Shown piece after piece: positions 1 to 9,088 of a stretch of 64,000 nucleotides of DNA. Each line of letters starts with the position of its first letter. Positions within the stretch are counted from its first letter, which is position 1. Both the position numbers and the translations under genes were made by a program. The notes under the pieces are model-generated. The model saw only the letters and a program-made list of their open reading frames with translations, was not told the origin of the DNA and searched no databases. Source of the DNA: Nonomuraea spiralis (GTDB lineage: Bacteria > Actinomycetota > Actinomycetes > Streptosporangiales > Streptosporangiaceae); contig NZ_BMRC01000006.1 of NCBI RefSeq assembly GCF_014648435.1, positions 1 through 64,000 on the forward strand, in the 5' to 3' direction.

Positions 1-103
1 TGGCCACGCGCTATGACAAACGCGCCTACATCTTCCTCGGCACCGTCACCCTGGCCGCCCTGGCTATCTGGCTCCGGACCTGATCTAAGAAACAGCTCCT
101 AGA
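1..103 (+). mobile_element. 3' end of an IS5-family insertion sequence (truncated by window edge)
   Basis: Positions 3-83 read, to a TGA stop, as the last 26 residues of a transposase, with the ending RYDKRAYIFLGTVTLAAL followed by an IWLRT terminus. This is the usual C-terminus of IS5/IS427-group DDE transposases in actinobacteria. The stop is followed by an AT-richer stretch (about 84-100, GATCTAAGAAACAGCTCC in part) whose reverse complement contains GCTGTTTC, as in the terminal inverted repeats of this group. The sequence then reads TA, the usual IS427 target. The left end is outside the window, so intactness cannot be judged. The element ends about 10 bp after the stop codon of the ABC exporter gene on the other strand. 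Confidence 0.8.
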
Positions 104-110
104 CGTACGC

Positions 111-1889
111 CTACGAGTGCGCCGCCGAGACCCAGGAGGCGTGCAGGTCGGCGTACACGCCAGGCTGGGTGACCAGGTCGGCGTGCGGGCCGCGCTGCAC
201 CAGGCGGCCGGCGTCGAACACCAGCACCTCGTCGGCGTTCTCGGCGGTCGAGAGCCGGTGGGCGATCGAGATGGCGGTACGCCCCCTGGTGACGCCTTCC
301 AGGGCGCGGGCCAGGCGTACCTCGGTGGCCGGGTCGACGGCCGAGGTGGCCTCGTCCAGCAGCAGCAGGTCGGGGTCGGCGAGGTAGGCGCGGGCCAGGG
401 CGACGAGCTGACGCTCCCCCGCCGACAGCGACTCGCCGCGCTGGCCGACGGGCGTGTCCAGGCCCGCGGGCAGGCCCTCGACCCAGTCGGCCAGGCCCAG
501 CTCGGTCAGCGCCAGCTCGATCTCCTCGCGGGTCGCCGCCGGCCTGCCGTACCGGACGTTGTCCTCCAGGGTGCCGTCGAACAGGAAGCCGTCCTGCGGG
601 ACCATGACGATGCGTTCGCGCAGGGAGGAGAAGCGCACGTCGCGCAGGTCGTGGCCGTCCACGGTGACGCGCCCCCCGACCGGGTCCATGAGGCGGGTCA
701 GGAGCTTGGCGAACGTGGTCTTGCCCGACCCGGTCTCGCCGACGACGGCGATGCGCGAGCGCGGCGGGATCTCCAGCGAGATCTCGCGCAGGACGGGCGG
801 ACCGCCCGGGTAGGAGAAGTGCACGCCCTCGAAGGCCACCGAGATCGGGCCGCGGGGCAGCTGTACGCCCTTCTCGCCGGGGTCGGCGACGTCCGGCGGG
901 GTGTCCAGGACGCCCAGGATGCGGCGGTAGCCGGCCACCGCGTTCTGGGCCTCGTTCAGCACCTCGGTGGCGGTCTGCAGGGGCGAGACGAACAGCGTGA
1001 CCAGGAAGAGGAAGGCCACCAGCTTGCCCGCCGTGATGTCGCCGGACACGCCGAGCCGGACCCCGAGCAGGACGATCCCGGCGATGGCCAGCGCGGCCAC
1101 GATCTCGGTCAGCGGGAAGACGAAGCCGACGATGGTCTGCGCCTTGATCTGGGCGGTCCTGTTGGCGTCCACGGCCTTGTCGATGCGCTCGGCGGTGCGC
1201 CGCTCGGAGGCGTAGGCCCGGATGACGGCGGCGCCGACGACGGACTCGCTGACCGCGGCGAGCATGTCGCCGGTCCGCTCACGCACGGTCGTGTACGCCC
1301 GCGACAACAACCGCTGGAACCGCGGCAACGCGATCACCAGCGGGACGAAGCAGACCCACACCAGCAGCGTGAGCTGCCAGGAGTAGACCAGCATGAGCAC
1401 GCTGGCCACGAAGAGCTGGCCGAACGCCACGATGATCATCAGCCCGCCCCACTGCATGAACGTGCTGATCTGGTCGATGTCGTTGGTGACACGCGAGACC
1501 AGCGCGCCGCGGCGCTCGCTGTTCTGGGTGAGCACCGACAGGTCGTGCACGTGCCGGAAGCCGCGTACGCGCAGGCTGGCCAGCGAGGACTCGGTGGCCT
1601 TGTACAGGCGCACGTTCATGATGTAGCCGGCCAGCGCGGTCAGCACCACGGCCGCGGCGCACACCAGGACAGCCCGGGTGATGTACGGCAGGTCGGGCGT
1701 GCCGCCCTTGATGCCGGTGTCGATCGTCTGCTGCACCGCGATCGGGACGATGATCTTGCCGACGGTCGCGACGACGGCCAGCGCCAGCGTGCCGGCCAGG
1801 CCCTTGCGGAACTCGGGGGTGAGCGACAGGCCGTGCCAGATGGTGGCCAGCGCGGACCGCTCGACGTTGCCCTGGAGCGCCTCGCTCAT
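111..1889 (-). CDS. ABC exporter half-transporter, canonical-site subunit
   Basis: This 592-residue protein fuses a six-helix exporter membrane domain (about residues 20-330) to a C-terminal nucleotide-binding domain. Walker A is GETGSGKT (Lys390). Walker B is LLLLDEATSAVD with the catalytic Glu513 present, and the switch histidine is His544 in AHRLS. Its signature motif is LSAGE instead of LSGGQ. The ATG at 1889 overlaps the stop of the upstream half-transporter by 4 bp (ATGA), so the two are co-translated and almost certainly form a heterodimer. Resemblance is to actinobacterial multidrug or lipid exporters of the Rv1272c/Rv1273c type. The substrate cannot be told from sequence. Confidence 0.9.
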   Translation of the reverse strand: MSEALQGNVERSALATIWHGLSLTPEFRKGLAGTLALAVVATVGKIIVPIAVQQTIDTGIKGGTPDLPYITRAVLVCAAAVVLTALAGYIMNVRLYKATESSLASLRVRGFRHVHDLSVLTQNSERRGALVSRVTNDIDQISTFMQWGGLMIIVAFGQLFVASVLMLVYSWQLTLLVWVCFVPLVIALPRFQRLLSRAYTTVRERTGDMLAAVSESVVGAAVIRAYASERRTAERIDKAVDANRTAQIKAQTIVGFVFPLTEIVAALAIAGIVLLGVRLGVSGDITAGKLVAFLFLVTLFVSPLQTATEVLNEAQNAVAGYRRILGVLDTPPDVADPGEKGVQLPRGPISVAFEGVHFSYPGGPPVLREISLEIPPRSRIAVVGETGSGKTTFAKLLTRLMDPVGGRVTVDGHDLRDVRFSSLRERIVMVPQDGFLFDGTLEDNVRYGRPAATREEIELALTELGLADWVEGLPAGLDTPVGQRGESLSAGERQLVALARAYLADPDLLLLDEATSAVDPATEVRLARALEGVTRGRTAISIAHRLSTAENADEVLVFDAGRLVQRGPHADLVTQPGVYADLHASWVSAAHS

Positions 1890-3715
1890 GCGCTGACCTC
1901 TTCCTCTTCCTCTTCGGCGTCCTCGGCCAGCGACAGGTCGATGGCGGCCCGCTCGGCCTCCTCGCGCTCGTAGGCGGTCACCAGGTTGCGGTAGCCGAGG
2001 CAGCGTACGAGCAGTTCCTCGTGGGTCCCGCGGTCCACGACGCGGCCGTGGTCCAGGTAGACCACCTCGTCGGCCAGGGCGATGGTGGCCATCCGGTAGG
2101 CGACGACCACGACCGTGGAGGCTTCGGCGGTGTCGCGGAGCCCGTGCAGGATCTTGGCCTCGACCTGGGGGTCGACACTGGAGGTGGCGTCGTCGAGGAT
2201 GAGCAGGCGCGGGCGGCGGACCACCGCGCGGGCCAGGGCCAGGCGCTGACGCTGGCCGCCGGACAGCGACGCGCCGCGCTCGCCGACGCGGGTGTCGAGC
2301 CCGTCGCCGAGGCGGCCGACGAAGCCGTCGGCCTGGGCCAGGCGCAGCGCCGCCCACACGTCCTCGTCGCCGGTGTCCAGGCCGAGCGCGATGTTGCCGC
2401 GTACGGTGTCGTCGAACAGGAACGTCTGCTGCGGCACCAGCGCGGCGGAGTCGGCGATGGCGCCATAGGGCAGGTCGCGTACGTCCACGCCGTCGAGCAG
2501 CACCTGTCCGGCGGCCGGGTCGACGAGCCGGACGAGGAGCTGCACCAGGGTCGACTTGCCCGACCCGGTCGGCCCCACGAGCGCCACGGTACGGCCCTGC
2601 GGCACGTCGAAGGTGACGTCGTGCAGCACCTCGGCCTCGCCGTACGCGTACGACACGCCGGCCACCTTCAGCTCGGCGGGCCCGGACGGCGTCATGGAGG
2701 AGTCGCCGTACTCCATGGAGCCCTCGGCGTCGAGCACGGCCTGCACCCGCTGCCAGCCGACGACGCTGCGCGGCAGCTCGGCCAGCACCCAGCCGAGCGC
2801 CCTGATCGGGAAGGCCAGCAGCGTGAACAGGTAGGCGACCTGCACCAGGTCGCCGGAGTCGATCGCGCCCGTGGACAGGCGCAGCGCGCCGACCGCGAGC
2901 ACGAGGAGCACGCCGATCGTGGGCAGCGCCTCCAGCATGGGGTCGAACAGCCCGCGCACGCGGCCGACGGCGATGTTGGCGTCGCGCAGCTCGTGGGCGC
3001 GGCGGCGGAAGCGGTCGGTCTCCAGTTCCTCGCGGCCGAGGGTCTTGACGACCAGGGCGCCGTCGAAGCTCTCGTGGGCGATCTCGCTGACCTCGGCGCG
3101 CAGTTGCTGGGCGCGGGTGGCGAGCGGGCTGAGGCGGCGCTGGTAGATCAGGTTCAGCACGGCGATGGCCGGGAAGATCAGGAAGCCCACCAGCGCGAGC
3201 ACGAGGTCGGTGAACACCATCGCGACGGCCGCGGTGAACAACATGACCAGCACGCCGACGGCCATCGGCAGCGGCGCGAGGGGCGCCCAGGCGGCCTCGG
3301 CGTCGGCGCTGGCGTTCGACAGGAGCTGGCCGGTCGGGTGCCGGTGGTGCCAGGACAGCGGCAGGCGCAGGTACTGCTTGGTCACGTCCCTGCGTGACCT
3401 GGCCTGCATGCGGTACTGCACGACACCGGCCAGGATGCGCCGTCCGGCCACGCCGATCGCCTTCAGCAGCGCGGTGCCGATGATCAGCAGTGCCGCGGTC
3501 CACAGGGCTCCGGCGGCGGTCTGGCCCCGGTCGAAGGCGGGCAGCACCACGTTCTGCGTCGCCCAGCCCAGTGCCCAGGCCGAGGCGACGGTCATGCCGC
3601 CGTAGACCGCGCTGGCCAGCGCGGCCATCGCGAACACGGCTCTCTCCGTGCGAATGGCCACCCCAAGGACACGCAGCCCTTGACGCATGACGGCCGAGGT
3701 GACCTTGCTCGCCAC
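1886..3715 (-). CDS. ABC exporter half-transporter, degenerate-site subunit
   Basis: This 609-residue half-transporter starts at GTG 3715 and is the first gene of the exporter pair. An N-terminal exporter membrane domain precedes the nucleotide-binding domain. Walker A is GPTGSGKS (Lys387) and the signature is a normal LSGGQ. Walker B ends in LDDATSSVD, so Asp509 stands where the catalytic Glu should be, and Tyr540 (AYRMAT) replaces the switch His. These are the hallmarks of the non-hydrolysing site of asymmetric heterodimeric exporters. The C-terminus is very acidic (EDAEEEEEEVSA). An AT-rich 90-bp gap separates it from the divergent gene at 3806 and must hold both promoters. Confidence 0.9.
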   Translation of the reverse strand: MASKVTSAVMRQGLRVLGVAIRTERAVFAMAALASAVYGGMTVASAWALGWATQNVVLPAFDRGQTAAGALWTAALLIIGTALLKAIGVAGRRILAGVVQYRMQARSRRDVTKQYLRLPLSWHHRHPTGQLLSNASADAEAAWAPLAPLPMAVGVLVMLFTAAVAMVFTDLVLALVGFLIFPAIAVLNLIYQRRLSPLATRAQQLRAEVSEIAHESFDGALVVKTLGREELETDRFRRRAHELRDANIAVGRVRGLFDPMLEALPTIGVLLVLAVGALRLSTGAIDSGDLVQVAYLFTLLAFPIRALGWVLAELPRSVVGWQRVQAVLDAEGSMEYGDSSMTPSGPAELKVAGVSYAYGEAEVLHDVTFDVPQGRTVALVGPTGSGKSTLVQLLVRLVDPAAGQVLLDGVDVRDLPYGAIADSAALVPQQTFLFDDTVRGNIALGLDTGDEDVWAALRLAQADGFVGRLGDGLDTRVGERGASLSGGQRQRLALARAVVRRPRLLILDDATSSVDPQVEAKILHGLRDTAEASTVVVVAYRMATIALADEVVYLDHGRVVDRGTHEELLVRCLGYRNLVTAYEREEAERAAIDLSLAEDAEEEEEEVSA

Positions 3716-3805
3716 TCGGTGTTTGTCCCTTCAAACGTCGAAATTTCTACCTATGTCCCTATCACGTCTGATCAGTTCCTTATTCCCACAGGTAGGGTTG
3801 GTCAC

Positions 3806-4435
3806 GTGACTCTCGCTCGTGGCGAACGTTCCGCGCTCTGCGACCTGTTCGACCGGCTCGGCCCCGACGCGCCCACGCTGTGCGCGGGGTGGACCACCTA
3901 CGACCTGGCCGCCCACCTCGTGCTGCGCGAGCGCCGGCCGGACGCCATGGGCGGCATCGCGATCGGCGCGCTGGCGGGTTACACGGCCTCGGTCCAGAAC
4001 GGCCTGAAGGCCAGGCACCCCTATCCCGAGCTGGTCGGCGTCGTACGCCGGCCCGGTGGCGTCTACGGGCTGCTGCCCTTCCTCGACGCGGCGGTCAACA
4101 CGCTGGAGTTCTTCGTCCACCACGAGGACGTACGCCGGGCCCAGCCCGGGTGGGAGCCGCGCGAGCTGCCGGCCGAGCTCGACCGGCTCATCTGGAAGCG
4201 GGTCGCGACCGGCGCCCGGCTCATGCTGCGCCGCTCGCCGGTCCGGCTGGTGCTGCGCCGCACCGGCGGCGGGGTGGCTCTCGGCGGGGCTCGGGACGGC
4301 GCGAAGGTGCAGGTGAGCGGCCCTGCCTCGGAGCTGCTGCTGTTCTGCTTCGGCCGGCAGGCGCACGCCAGGGTGGAGCTGACCGGTGACGACGCCGCCG
4401 TGACCCAGGCGGCCGGAGCGCGGCTCGGATTCTGA
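3806..4435 (+). CDS. TIGR03085-type metal-binding protein (DinB/maleylpyruvate isomerase-like fold)
   Basis: This 209-residue cytoplasmic protein begins with CDLFDRLGPDAPTLCAGW, followed by a TYDLAAHLVLRER helix. That opening is typical of the actinobacterial TIGR03085 family, which shares the four-helix DinB-like metal-binding fold. Candidate ligands are the His in AAHLV and the pair in FFVHHED. Start choice: the frame is open upstream, but GTG 3806 has an AGGTAGGG ribosome-binding site at about 3790-3797 and begins at the conserved domain. The biochemical role of the family is unknown; mycothiol-linked chemistry is known for relatives but is only an inference here. Confidence 0.75.
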   Translation: MTLARGERSALCDLFDRLGPDAPTLCAGWTTYDLAAHLVLRERRPDAMGGIAIGALAGYTASVQNGLKARHPYPELVGVVRRPGGVYGLLPFLDAAVNTLEFFVHHEDVRRAQPGWEPRELPAELDRLIWKRVATGARLMLRRSPVRLVLRRTGGGVALGGARDGAKVQVSGPASELLLFCFGRQAHARVELTGDDAAVTQAAGARLGF

Positions 4436-4598
4436 CCGAACCCCTCGGCCCAGAAACCCTTCGTCTTAAACCTTCAGCCCGTACGATGGCACAGGAAAGA
4501 AGCCCCCCGGTTAGGATCTTGGACATCTTCACAGAAGATGACCGTGATCGCCCAGATCCGGGTATATACGGCTGGGAATGGACTGCAGGAGGCCCCCC

Positions 4599-4760
4599 AT
4601 GCAGGTCAAGAAGGTGGCTACGTACGTTCTGGTGGCGTTCGTGGTCTTCTACCTGTTCACCCGGCCGGCCCAGGCGGCGGCCGCGGTCAACGGCGTGTTT
4701 GACGGAATTGTCCAAGGAGCCAACCAATTGGCGGTCTTCTTCACAAATGTTCTGACCTGA
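4599..4760 (+). CDS. Small (53 aa) single-pass membrane protein
   Basis: A short gene with a strong AGGAGG site at 4587-4592, six bases before ATG 4599. The product starts MQVKKVATYVLVAFVVFYLF, a basic start followed by one transmembrane helix (about residues 6-22). A short amphipathic tail follows (VNGVFDGIVQGANQLAVFF). I recognise the architecture as a small conserved actinobacterial protein of unknown function. It sits 62 bp upstream of the glutamine-synthetase-like gene on the same strand. Upstream, TACGAT near 4491 and TATATA near 4563 are plausible -10 elements. Confidence 0.65.
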   Translation: MQVKKVATYVLVAFVVFYLFTRPAQAAAAVNGVFDGIVQGANQLAVFFTNVLT

Positions 4761-4822
4761 TGGTTGCGTTCTGTCGGCGTTAGGTGCTTCCCCGCGCTGA
4801 CAGATCGTGTTACGCAGGCAGG

Positions 4823-6184
4823 ATGAGAGATCGCCCCAGCGGCACCAAGATCAATCAGCTCGATCCGCACGCCAGGCGCGTCCTGGAACGGGCGGAGCTC
4901 GAGGGCGTCGAGCTGATTCGTTTCCTGTACGCCGACCACGGCGGCGTGGTCCGTGGCAAGGCGGCGTCCCGGTCCCGGCTGGCCGAACGGCTCGGCTCGG
5001 GCATCGGGCACACGGTGGCCATGATGGCGATGAACATGCTCGACCAGCTTCAGGAGGTCGAGCACCTGGGTCCGGTGGGCGAGGTACGCATCGTCCCCGA
5101 CCCGGCGACGTTCGTTCTGCTGCCGCATGCGCCGGGTGCCGCCGCGATGTTGTCGGACCTGCGCCGGCCCGACGGGTCGCCGTGGGAAGCCTGCGCGCGG
5201 ACGTTCCTCAAGGACGCCGTGACCGAGCTGGCCGGTGACGGCTACCGGATCGAGGCCGCGTTCGAGCCCGAGTTCACGCTCGGCCGGCGCCTGCCCGACC
5301 CCGGCGGCGGCCCCGACCGGCTGGTGCCGCTCGACGACTCTCTTTGTTATGCCAACACGGGCTTCGACACCGCGCACGACTACACGATCAAGCTCATGCG
5401 CGCGCTGGAGACCCAGGGGCTGCACGTCGAGCACTACCACCCCGAGCTCGGCCCCGGCCAGCAGGAGTTGTCGGTACGCCACGCGCCCGCGCTGCGCGCC
5501 GCCGACAACCACGTGCTCTACCGCGAGACCGTGCGCGGCGTGGCCATGCGCATGGCGATGTGGGCCTCGCTGGCCCCCAAACCCCTGGCCGACCAGGCCG
5601 GCAACGGCGCCCACCTGCACCTGTCGCTGTGGCGCGACAACCAGAACCTGTTCGCCGAGGACGGCGAGGCGCGTACGCACTTCATCGGCGGCCTGATCGC
5701 CCACCTGCCCGCCCTAACCGCCCTGACCTGCGGCAGCGTCAACAGCTTCCGCCGGCTCGCGCCCCGCACGTGGTCCAGCGCGTACGCGGTCTACGGCCCC
5801 GACAACCGGGAGGCGGCCGTCCGGGTGTGCTCACCCCTGGGCGAGAGCGGCGAGCCGAACCTGGAGCTGAAGCCGTCGGACTCCTCGGCCAACCCGTACC
5901 TGTCGCTCGGGGCGGTCATCCACGCCGGGCTCGACGGCATCCGGCGCAAGCTCGACCCGGGCGAGGCCGTCGAGGTCGATCCCGACACCCGGCCGGGCCG
6001 CTACCAGCGCCTGCCCGCCTCACTGGAGGAGGCGCTCGACGCGCTGGAGGACGACGAACTGCTCATGGAGGCGCTCGGGCCGCTGCGGCGCAGCGCGTAC
6101 CTGGCGGTCAAGCGTTCGGAGGCGGCCGCGTTCGCCGCCCAGGACGCCTCCTACGAGCTCTTCCACCACATGCGGGTGTTCTGA
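4823..6184 (+). CDS. Glutamine synthetase-like ligase (GlnA3/GlnA4 type)
   Basis: This 453-residue protein covers the whole glutamine synthetase fold. The N-terminal beta-grasp domain contains LIRFLYADHGGVVRGK. The catalytic domain carries the metal and glutamate motifs EPEF, GPGQQELSV and NGAHLHLSLW, and the NREAAVRV arginine segment. It ends ELFHHMRVF and lacks the adenylylation loop of true GlnA. The divergence and length match the GlnA-like gamma-glutamyl ligases of actinomycetes, which glutamylate polyamines or ethanolamine in the characterised cases (established for Streptomyces GlnA3 and GlnA4). The substrate here is not determinable. Start ATG 4823 is preferred to an in-frame ATG at 4784 because a GCAGG-type site precedes it and the alternative adds an unconserved tail. 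Confidence 0.8.
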   Translation: MRDRPSGTKINQLDPHARRVLERAELEGVELIRFLYADHGGVVRGKAASRSRLAERLGSGIGHTVAMMAMNMLDQLQEVEHLGPVGEVRIVPDPATFVLLPHAPGAAAMLSDLRRPDGSPWEACARTFLKDAVTELAGDGYRIEAAFEPEFTLGRRLPDPGGGPDRLVPLDDSLCYANTGFDTAHDYTIKLMRALETQGLHVEHYHPELGPGQQELSVRHAPALRAADNHVLYRETVRGVAMRMAMWASLAPKPLADQAGNGAHLHLSLWRDNQNLFAEDGEARTHFIGGLIAHLPALTALTCGSVNSFRRLAPRTWSSAYAVYGPDNREAAVRVCSPLGESGEPNLELKPSDSSANPYLSLGAVIHAGLDGIRRKLDPGEAVEVDPDTRPGRYQRLPASLEEALDALEDDELLMEALGPLRRSAYLAVKRSEAAAFAAQDASYELFHHMRVF

Positions 6185-6186
6185 CC

Positions 6187-6223
6187 GGCCGCCGGTCCGC
6201 GCGGACGGGACCGGCGGGCGGCC
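6187..6223. terminator. Bidirectional hairpin between convergent genes
   Basis: GGCCGCCGGTCC (6187-6198) can pair with GGACCGGCGGGCGGCC (about 6208-6223) to form a long GC stem between the stop of the glutamine-synthetase-like gene and the stop of hisF. There is no U-tract, as is common in actinobacteria. The position makes it a shared terminator for both strands. Confidence 0.6.
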
Positions 6224-6985
6224 TCAGCGGACCGGGTAGCCCGCCATCCGCAGGGTCTCCTTGACGTCGCCGATCTTCAGGGTGCCGAAGTGGAACACGC
6301 TGGCCGCCAGCACGGCGTCCGCCCCGGCCGCGACGGCCGGCGGGAAGTCCTCCAGGCGGCCGGCGCCGCCGCTGGCGATCACCGGCACCCGCACCGCCGC
6401 GCGCACCGCGTGCAGCAGCTCCAGGTCGTAGCCGTCGAGGGTGCCGTCGCCGTCCATCGAGTTGAGCAGGATCTCGCCCACGCCCAGCTCCTCGCCGCGC
6501 GCCGACCACTCCACGGCGTCGATCCCGGTGCCGCGCCGGCCGCCGTGGGTGGTCACCTCGAACCCGCTGGGCATGCCGGGCGCCCGGCGGGCGTCGACCG
6601 ACAACACGACGCACTGCGCGCCGAACCGCCGCGACGCCTCGGTCAGCAGCTCGGGCCGGGCGATGGCCGAGGTGTTCAGCGACACCTTGTCGGCCCCGGC
6701 CCGCAGCAGCCGGTTGATGTCGTCGACCACGCGCACGCCCCCGCCCACGGTGAGCGGGATGAACACCTGCTCGGCGGTGCGGCGCACCACGTCGAGCATG
6801 GTCTCCCGCTCGCCCGAGGAGGCGGTGATGTCGAGGAAGGTCAGCTCGTCGGCGCCCTCCTCGTCGTAGCGCCTGGCCAGCTCGACCGGATCTCCCGCGT
6901 CGCGCATGTTCTCGAAGTTGACGCCCTTGACCACCCGCCCGGCGTCCACGTCGAGACAGGGGATCACTCTTACCGCCACGGTCAT
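6224..6985 (-). CDS. hisF: Imidazole glycerol phosphate synthase cyclase subunit HisF
   Basis: This 253-residue (beta/alpha)8 barrel uses ammonia from HisH to convert PRFAR into imidazole glycerol phosphate and AICAR. The catalytic Asp lies in [14 protein letters not shown] near residue 12 and the second Asp in LSVDARR. The phosphate loops are LTVGGGVR and VIASGGAG. Length is normal for HisF. The ATG at 6985 overlaps the stop of the upstream ridA-like gene by 4 bp (ATGA). This is the last gene of the histidine operon. hisG, hisE and hisI are not in the window. Confidence 0.97.
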   Translation of the reverse strand: MTVAVRVIPCLDVDAGRVVKGVNFENMRDAGDPVELARRYDEEGADELTFLDITASSGERETMLDVVRRTAEQVFIPLTVGGGVRVVDDINRLLRAGADKVSLNTSAIARPELLTEASRRFGAQCVVLSVDARRAPGMPSGFEVTTHGGRRGTGIDAVEWSARGEELGVGEILLNSMDGDGTLDGYDLELLHAVRAAVRVPVIASGGAGRLEDFPPAVAAGADAVLAASVFHFGTLKIGDVKETLRMAGYPVR

Positions 6986-7383
6986 GCTCGTAGTGCCTCG
7001 ATTTCGATCTCGACCAGCATTCGAGGGTCGACCAGCCCGGCGACCCTCACTCCTGTGCAGGCGGGCCGCACGTGCCCGAAGACCTCGTAGATGGCCCGGC
7101 CGACGTGGTCGAAGTGGCGCTGCTCCACCACGTAGTAGCGGACCATCACGACGTCCTCGCGGGTCAGGCCGCCGATCTCGACCGCGTCGAGCGCGATGTC
7201 GATCGCGGTGAGGCCCTGACGGTAGGCGTCGCCGATGTGGCGCACCTCGCCGTCGATCGTGGCCGTGCACCCGGACACGATCACGCGCTCTCCCACGACA
7301 ACGGCGCGCGCGTAGCCGTACTTCTCCTCCCAGACGCCGCCCGAAAACACCCTCGGACCGGTGCTTTCCATGCTTACGCTCAT
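6982..7383 (-). CDS. RidA/YjgF family protein in the histidine operon
   Basis: This 133-residue protein has the RidA (chorismate-mutase-like trimer) fold. It contains [21 protein letters not shown] and ends in [13 protein letters not shown], as expected for the family, whose RidA members hydrolyse reactive enamine/imine intermediates. It starts at ATG 7383 behind a GGAGGGGGCGG-type site. It lies between priA and hisF and overlaps hisF by 4 bp, so it is expressed with the pathway. It is not the classical RidA by length or ending. Its substrate is unknown, and a housekeeping role in amine metabolism is inferred. Confidence 0.85.
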   Translation of the reverse strand: MSVSMESTGPRVFSGGVWEEKYGYARAVVVGERVIVSGCTATIDGEVRHIGDAYRQGLTAIDIALDAVEIGGLTREDVVMVRYYVVEQRHFDHVGRAIYEVFGHVRPACTGVRVAGLVDPRMLVEIEIEALRA

Positions 7384-7403
7384 TCCGCCCCCTCCCGGCG
7401 AAC

Positions 7404-8126
7404 CTAAACGCGTACCGCGGCCAGCGCGTTCTCCAGAGTGAACGCGTGAGCGTACAGGGCTCTGCCCACGATGGCTCCCTCCACTCCGTCCGGGACGAGA
7501 GAAGCCAGTGACACCAGGTCATCAAGAGTGGACACTCCGCCACTGGCGATCACGGGTTTGTCGGTGCGCGCGCAGATCCGGCGGTAGAGGTCGAGGTTGG
7601 GTCCTTGCAGCATGCCGTCCTTGGTGACGTCGGTGACGACGTAGCGGGGGCAGCCGTCGGCCTCCAGGCGGTCGAGCACCTCCCACAGGTTGCCGCCCTC
7701 CTCGGTCCAGCCGCGCGCGGCCAGGGTGGTGCCGCGTACGTCGAGGCCGACCGCGATCCGGTCGCCGTGCTCGGCGATGATCCGGCGGCACCAGTCGGGC
7801 TTCTCCAGCGCGGCGGTGCCGATGTTGACCCGGCGGCAGCCCGTGGCCAGGGCGGCGGCCAGGGACTCGTCGTCGCGGATGCCGCCGGACAGCTCCACGT
7901 TGACGTCGAGCTTGCCGATCACCTCGCTGATCAGCTCCTTGTTGGAGCCCCTGCCGAACGCGGCGTCGAGGTCGACCAGATGGATCCACTCGGCGCCCGC
8001 CGCCTGCCAGGCCAGCGCCGCGGCGAGCGGCTCGCCGAAGCCGGTCTCGGTCCCGGCCTCCCCTTGGACGAGGCGTACGGCCTGGCCATCGGCCACGTCA
8101 ACGGCGGGAAGCAATACGAGCGACAT
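7404..8126 (-). CDS. priA: Bifunctional HisA/TrpF isomerase PriA
   Basis: This 240-residue (beta/alpha)8 barrel has [18 protein letters not shown] at the N-terminus (catalytic Asp near residue 10), [10 protein letters not shown] with the Arg, [14 protein letters not shown] with the second Asp, and VIASGGVST. In actinobacteria this enzyme isomerises both ProFAR (histidine) and PRA (tryptophan), because a separate trpF is usually absent. That dual role is taken from the family, not shown here. The ATG at 8126 directly abuts the stop of the upstream membrane-protein gene, and its GGAGG site lies inside that gene. Confidence 0.93.
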   Translation of the reverse strand: MSLVLLPAVDVADGQAVRLVQGEAGTETGFGEPLAAALAWQAAGAEWIHLVDLDAAFGRGSNKELISEVIGKLDVNVELSGGIRDDESLAAALATGCRRVNIGTAALEKPDWCRRIIAEHGDRIAVGLDVRGTTLAARGWTEEGGNLWEVLDRLEADGCPRYVVTDVTKDGMLQGPNLDLYRRICARTDKPVIASGGVSTLDDLVSLASLVPDGVEGAIVGRALYAHAFTLENALAAVRV

Positions 8127-8456
8127 TCAGGTCCTCCGGTCGAAAGCGAGAGTCACGACAACGGGTGCGAGCAGCAGGGAGAAGACGAACACGGCGAGGC
8201 TCAGCGCCGGCGAGCCCCACACCAGCCACGCGATCGCCTGCACGATCAGGAAGCCGAGCGCCACCACGACGTTCTGGGCGCGGCGGCGGCGGGCGATCAG
8301 GCCGCCCTGCCGGGCGAACCTGACCGGGCGCGGGACCAGGCGGGCGGCGAACGCGCGGCGCCGGGCCCGGCGCGCCTGCCGCTCCTCGTTGAGCCGGATC
8401 GCGCGCGCCCGCTCGGCCTCCCGCTCGGCCCGCCGGCGCGAACGCTCCTTGCTCAC
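8127..8456 (-). CDS. Small basic protein with two membrane helices, his operon
   Basis: This 109-residue protein starts at GTG 8456, which overlaps the hisH stop by 4 bp (GTGA). The first half is extremely basic ([18 protein letters not shown], then more Arg-rich helix) and probably a coiled, RNA- or lipid-facing segment. The second half has two hydrophobic stretches ([19 protein letters not shown] and a following [16 protein letters not shown]), i.e. a hairpin membrane anchor. The frame is open far upstream, but that part is antisense-like and lies inside hisH. I do not know a function. Translational coupling on both sides argues that it is real. Confidence 0.75.
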   Translation of the reverse strand: MSKERSRRRAEREAERARAIRLNEERQARRARRRAFAARLVPRPVRFARQGGLIARRRRAQNVVVALGFLIVQAIAWLVWGSPALSLAVFVFSLLLAPVVVTLAFDRRT

Positions 8457-9088
8457 AGGGTCTGCAGCCAGTTTCCCAGCAGCGCGGCTCCCGCGTCGCC
8501 GGACTTCTCGGGGTGGAACTGGGTGGCCATGAGCGGGCCGTTCTCGGCGGCGGCCACGAACGGCACGCCGTGCTCGGCCCACGTCACGACGGGCTCGCCG
8601 AAGCCCTCGTCGGCAGGGTGGAGCTCCCACTCGCGCACGCCGTAGGAGTGCACGAAGTAGAAACGGGTGGCCGCGTCGAGACCGGCGAACAACACGCTGT
8701 CACCGGGCGCCTTGACCGTGTTCCACCCCATGTGCGGCAGCACGGGCGCCTCCAGCCGCTCGACCGTGCCCGGCCACTCGCCGCAGCCCTCGGTCTCGAC
8801 GCCGTGCTCGACGCCCCTGGCGAACAGGATCTGCATGCCGACGCAGATGCCCAGCACCGGACGCCCACCGGCCAGGCGGCGGCCGATGACCTGCTCGCCG
8901 CGTACGGCCCTGAGCCCGGCCATGCACGCCGCGAACGCCCCGACCCCCGGCACGACCAGGCCCTCGGCCTCCAGCGCCACGTCGAAGTCGGCGGTCACGG
9001 TGACGTCCGCGCCCACCCTGGCCAGCGCCCGCTCGGCCGAGCGCAGGTTGCCCGAACCGTAGTCGAGCACCACGACCTTCTTGCTCAC
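8453..9088 (-). CDS. hisH: Imidazole glycerol phosphate synthase glutaminase subunit HisH
   Basis: This 211-residue class I glutamine amidotransferase supplies ammonia to HisF. The nucleophile Cys sits in [13 protein letters not shown] and the His/Glu dyad in [10 protein letters not shown]. The N-terminus is [15 protein letters not shown]. Three consecutive GTG codons (9094, 9091, 9088) could start it. I chose 9088 because it gives the 4-bp GTGA overlap seen at most junctions of this operon. Both neighbours overlap it by 4 bp. Confidence 0.95.
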   Translation of the reverse strand: MSKKVVVLDYGSGNLRSAERALARVGADVTVTADFDVALEAEGLVVPGVGAFAACMAGLRAVRGEQVIGRRLAGGRPVLGICVGMQILFARGVEHGVETEGCGEWPGTVERLEAPVLPHMGWNTVKAPGDSVLFAGLDAATRFYFVHSYGVREWELHPADEGFGEPVVTWAEHGVPFVAAAENGPLMATQFHPEKSGDAGAALLGNWLQTL

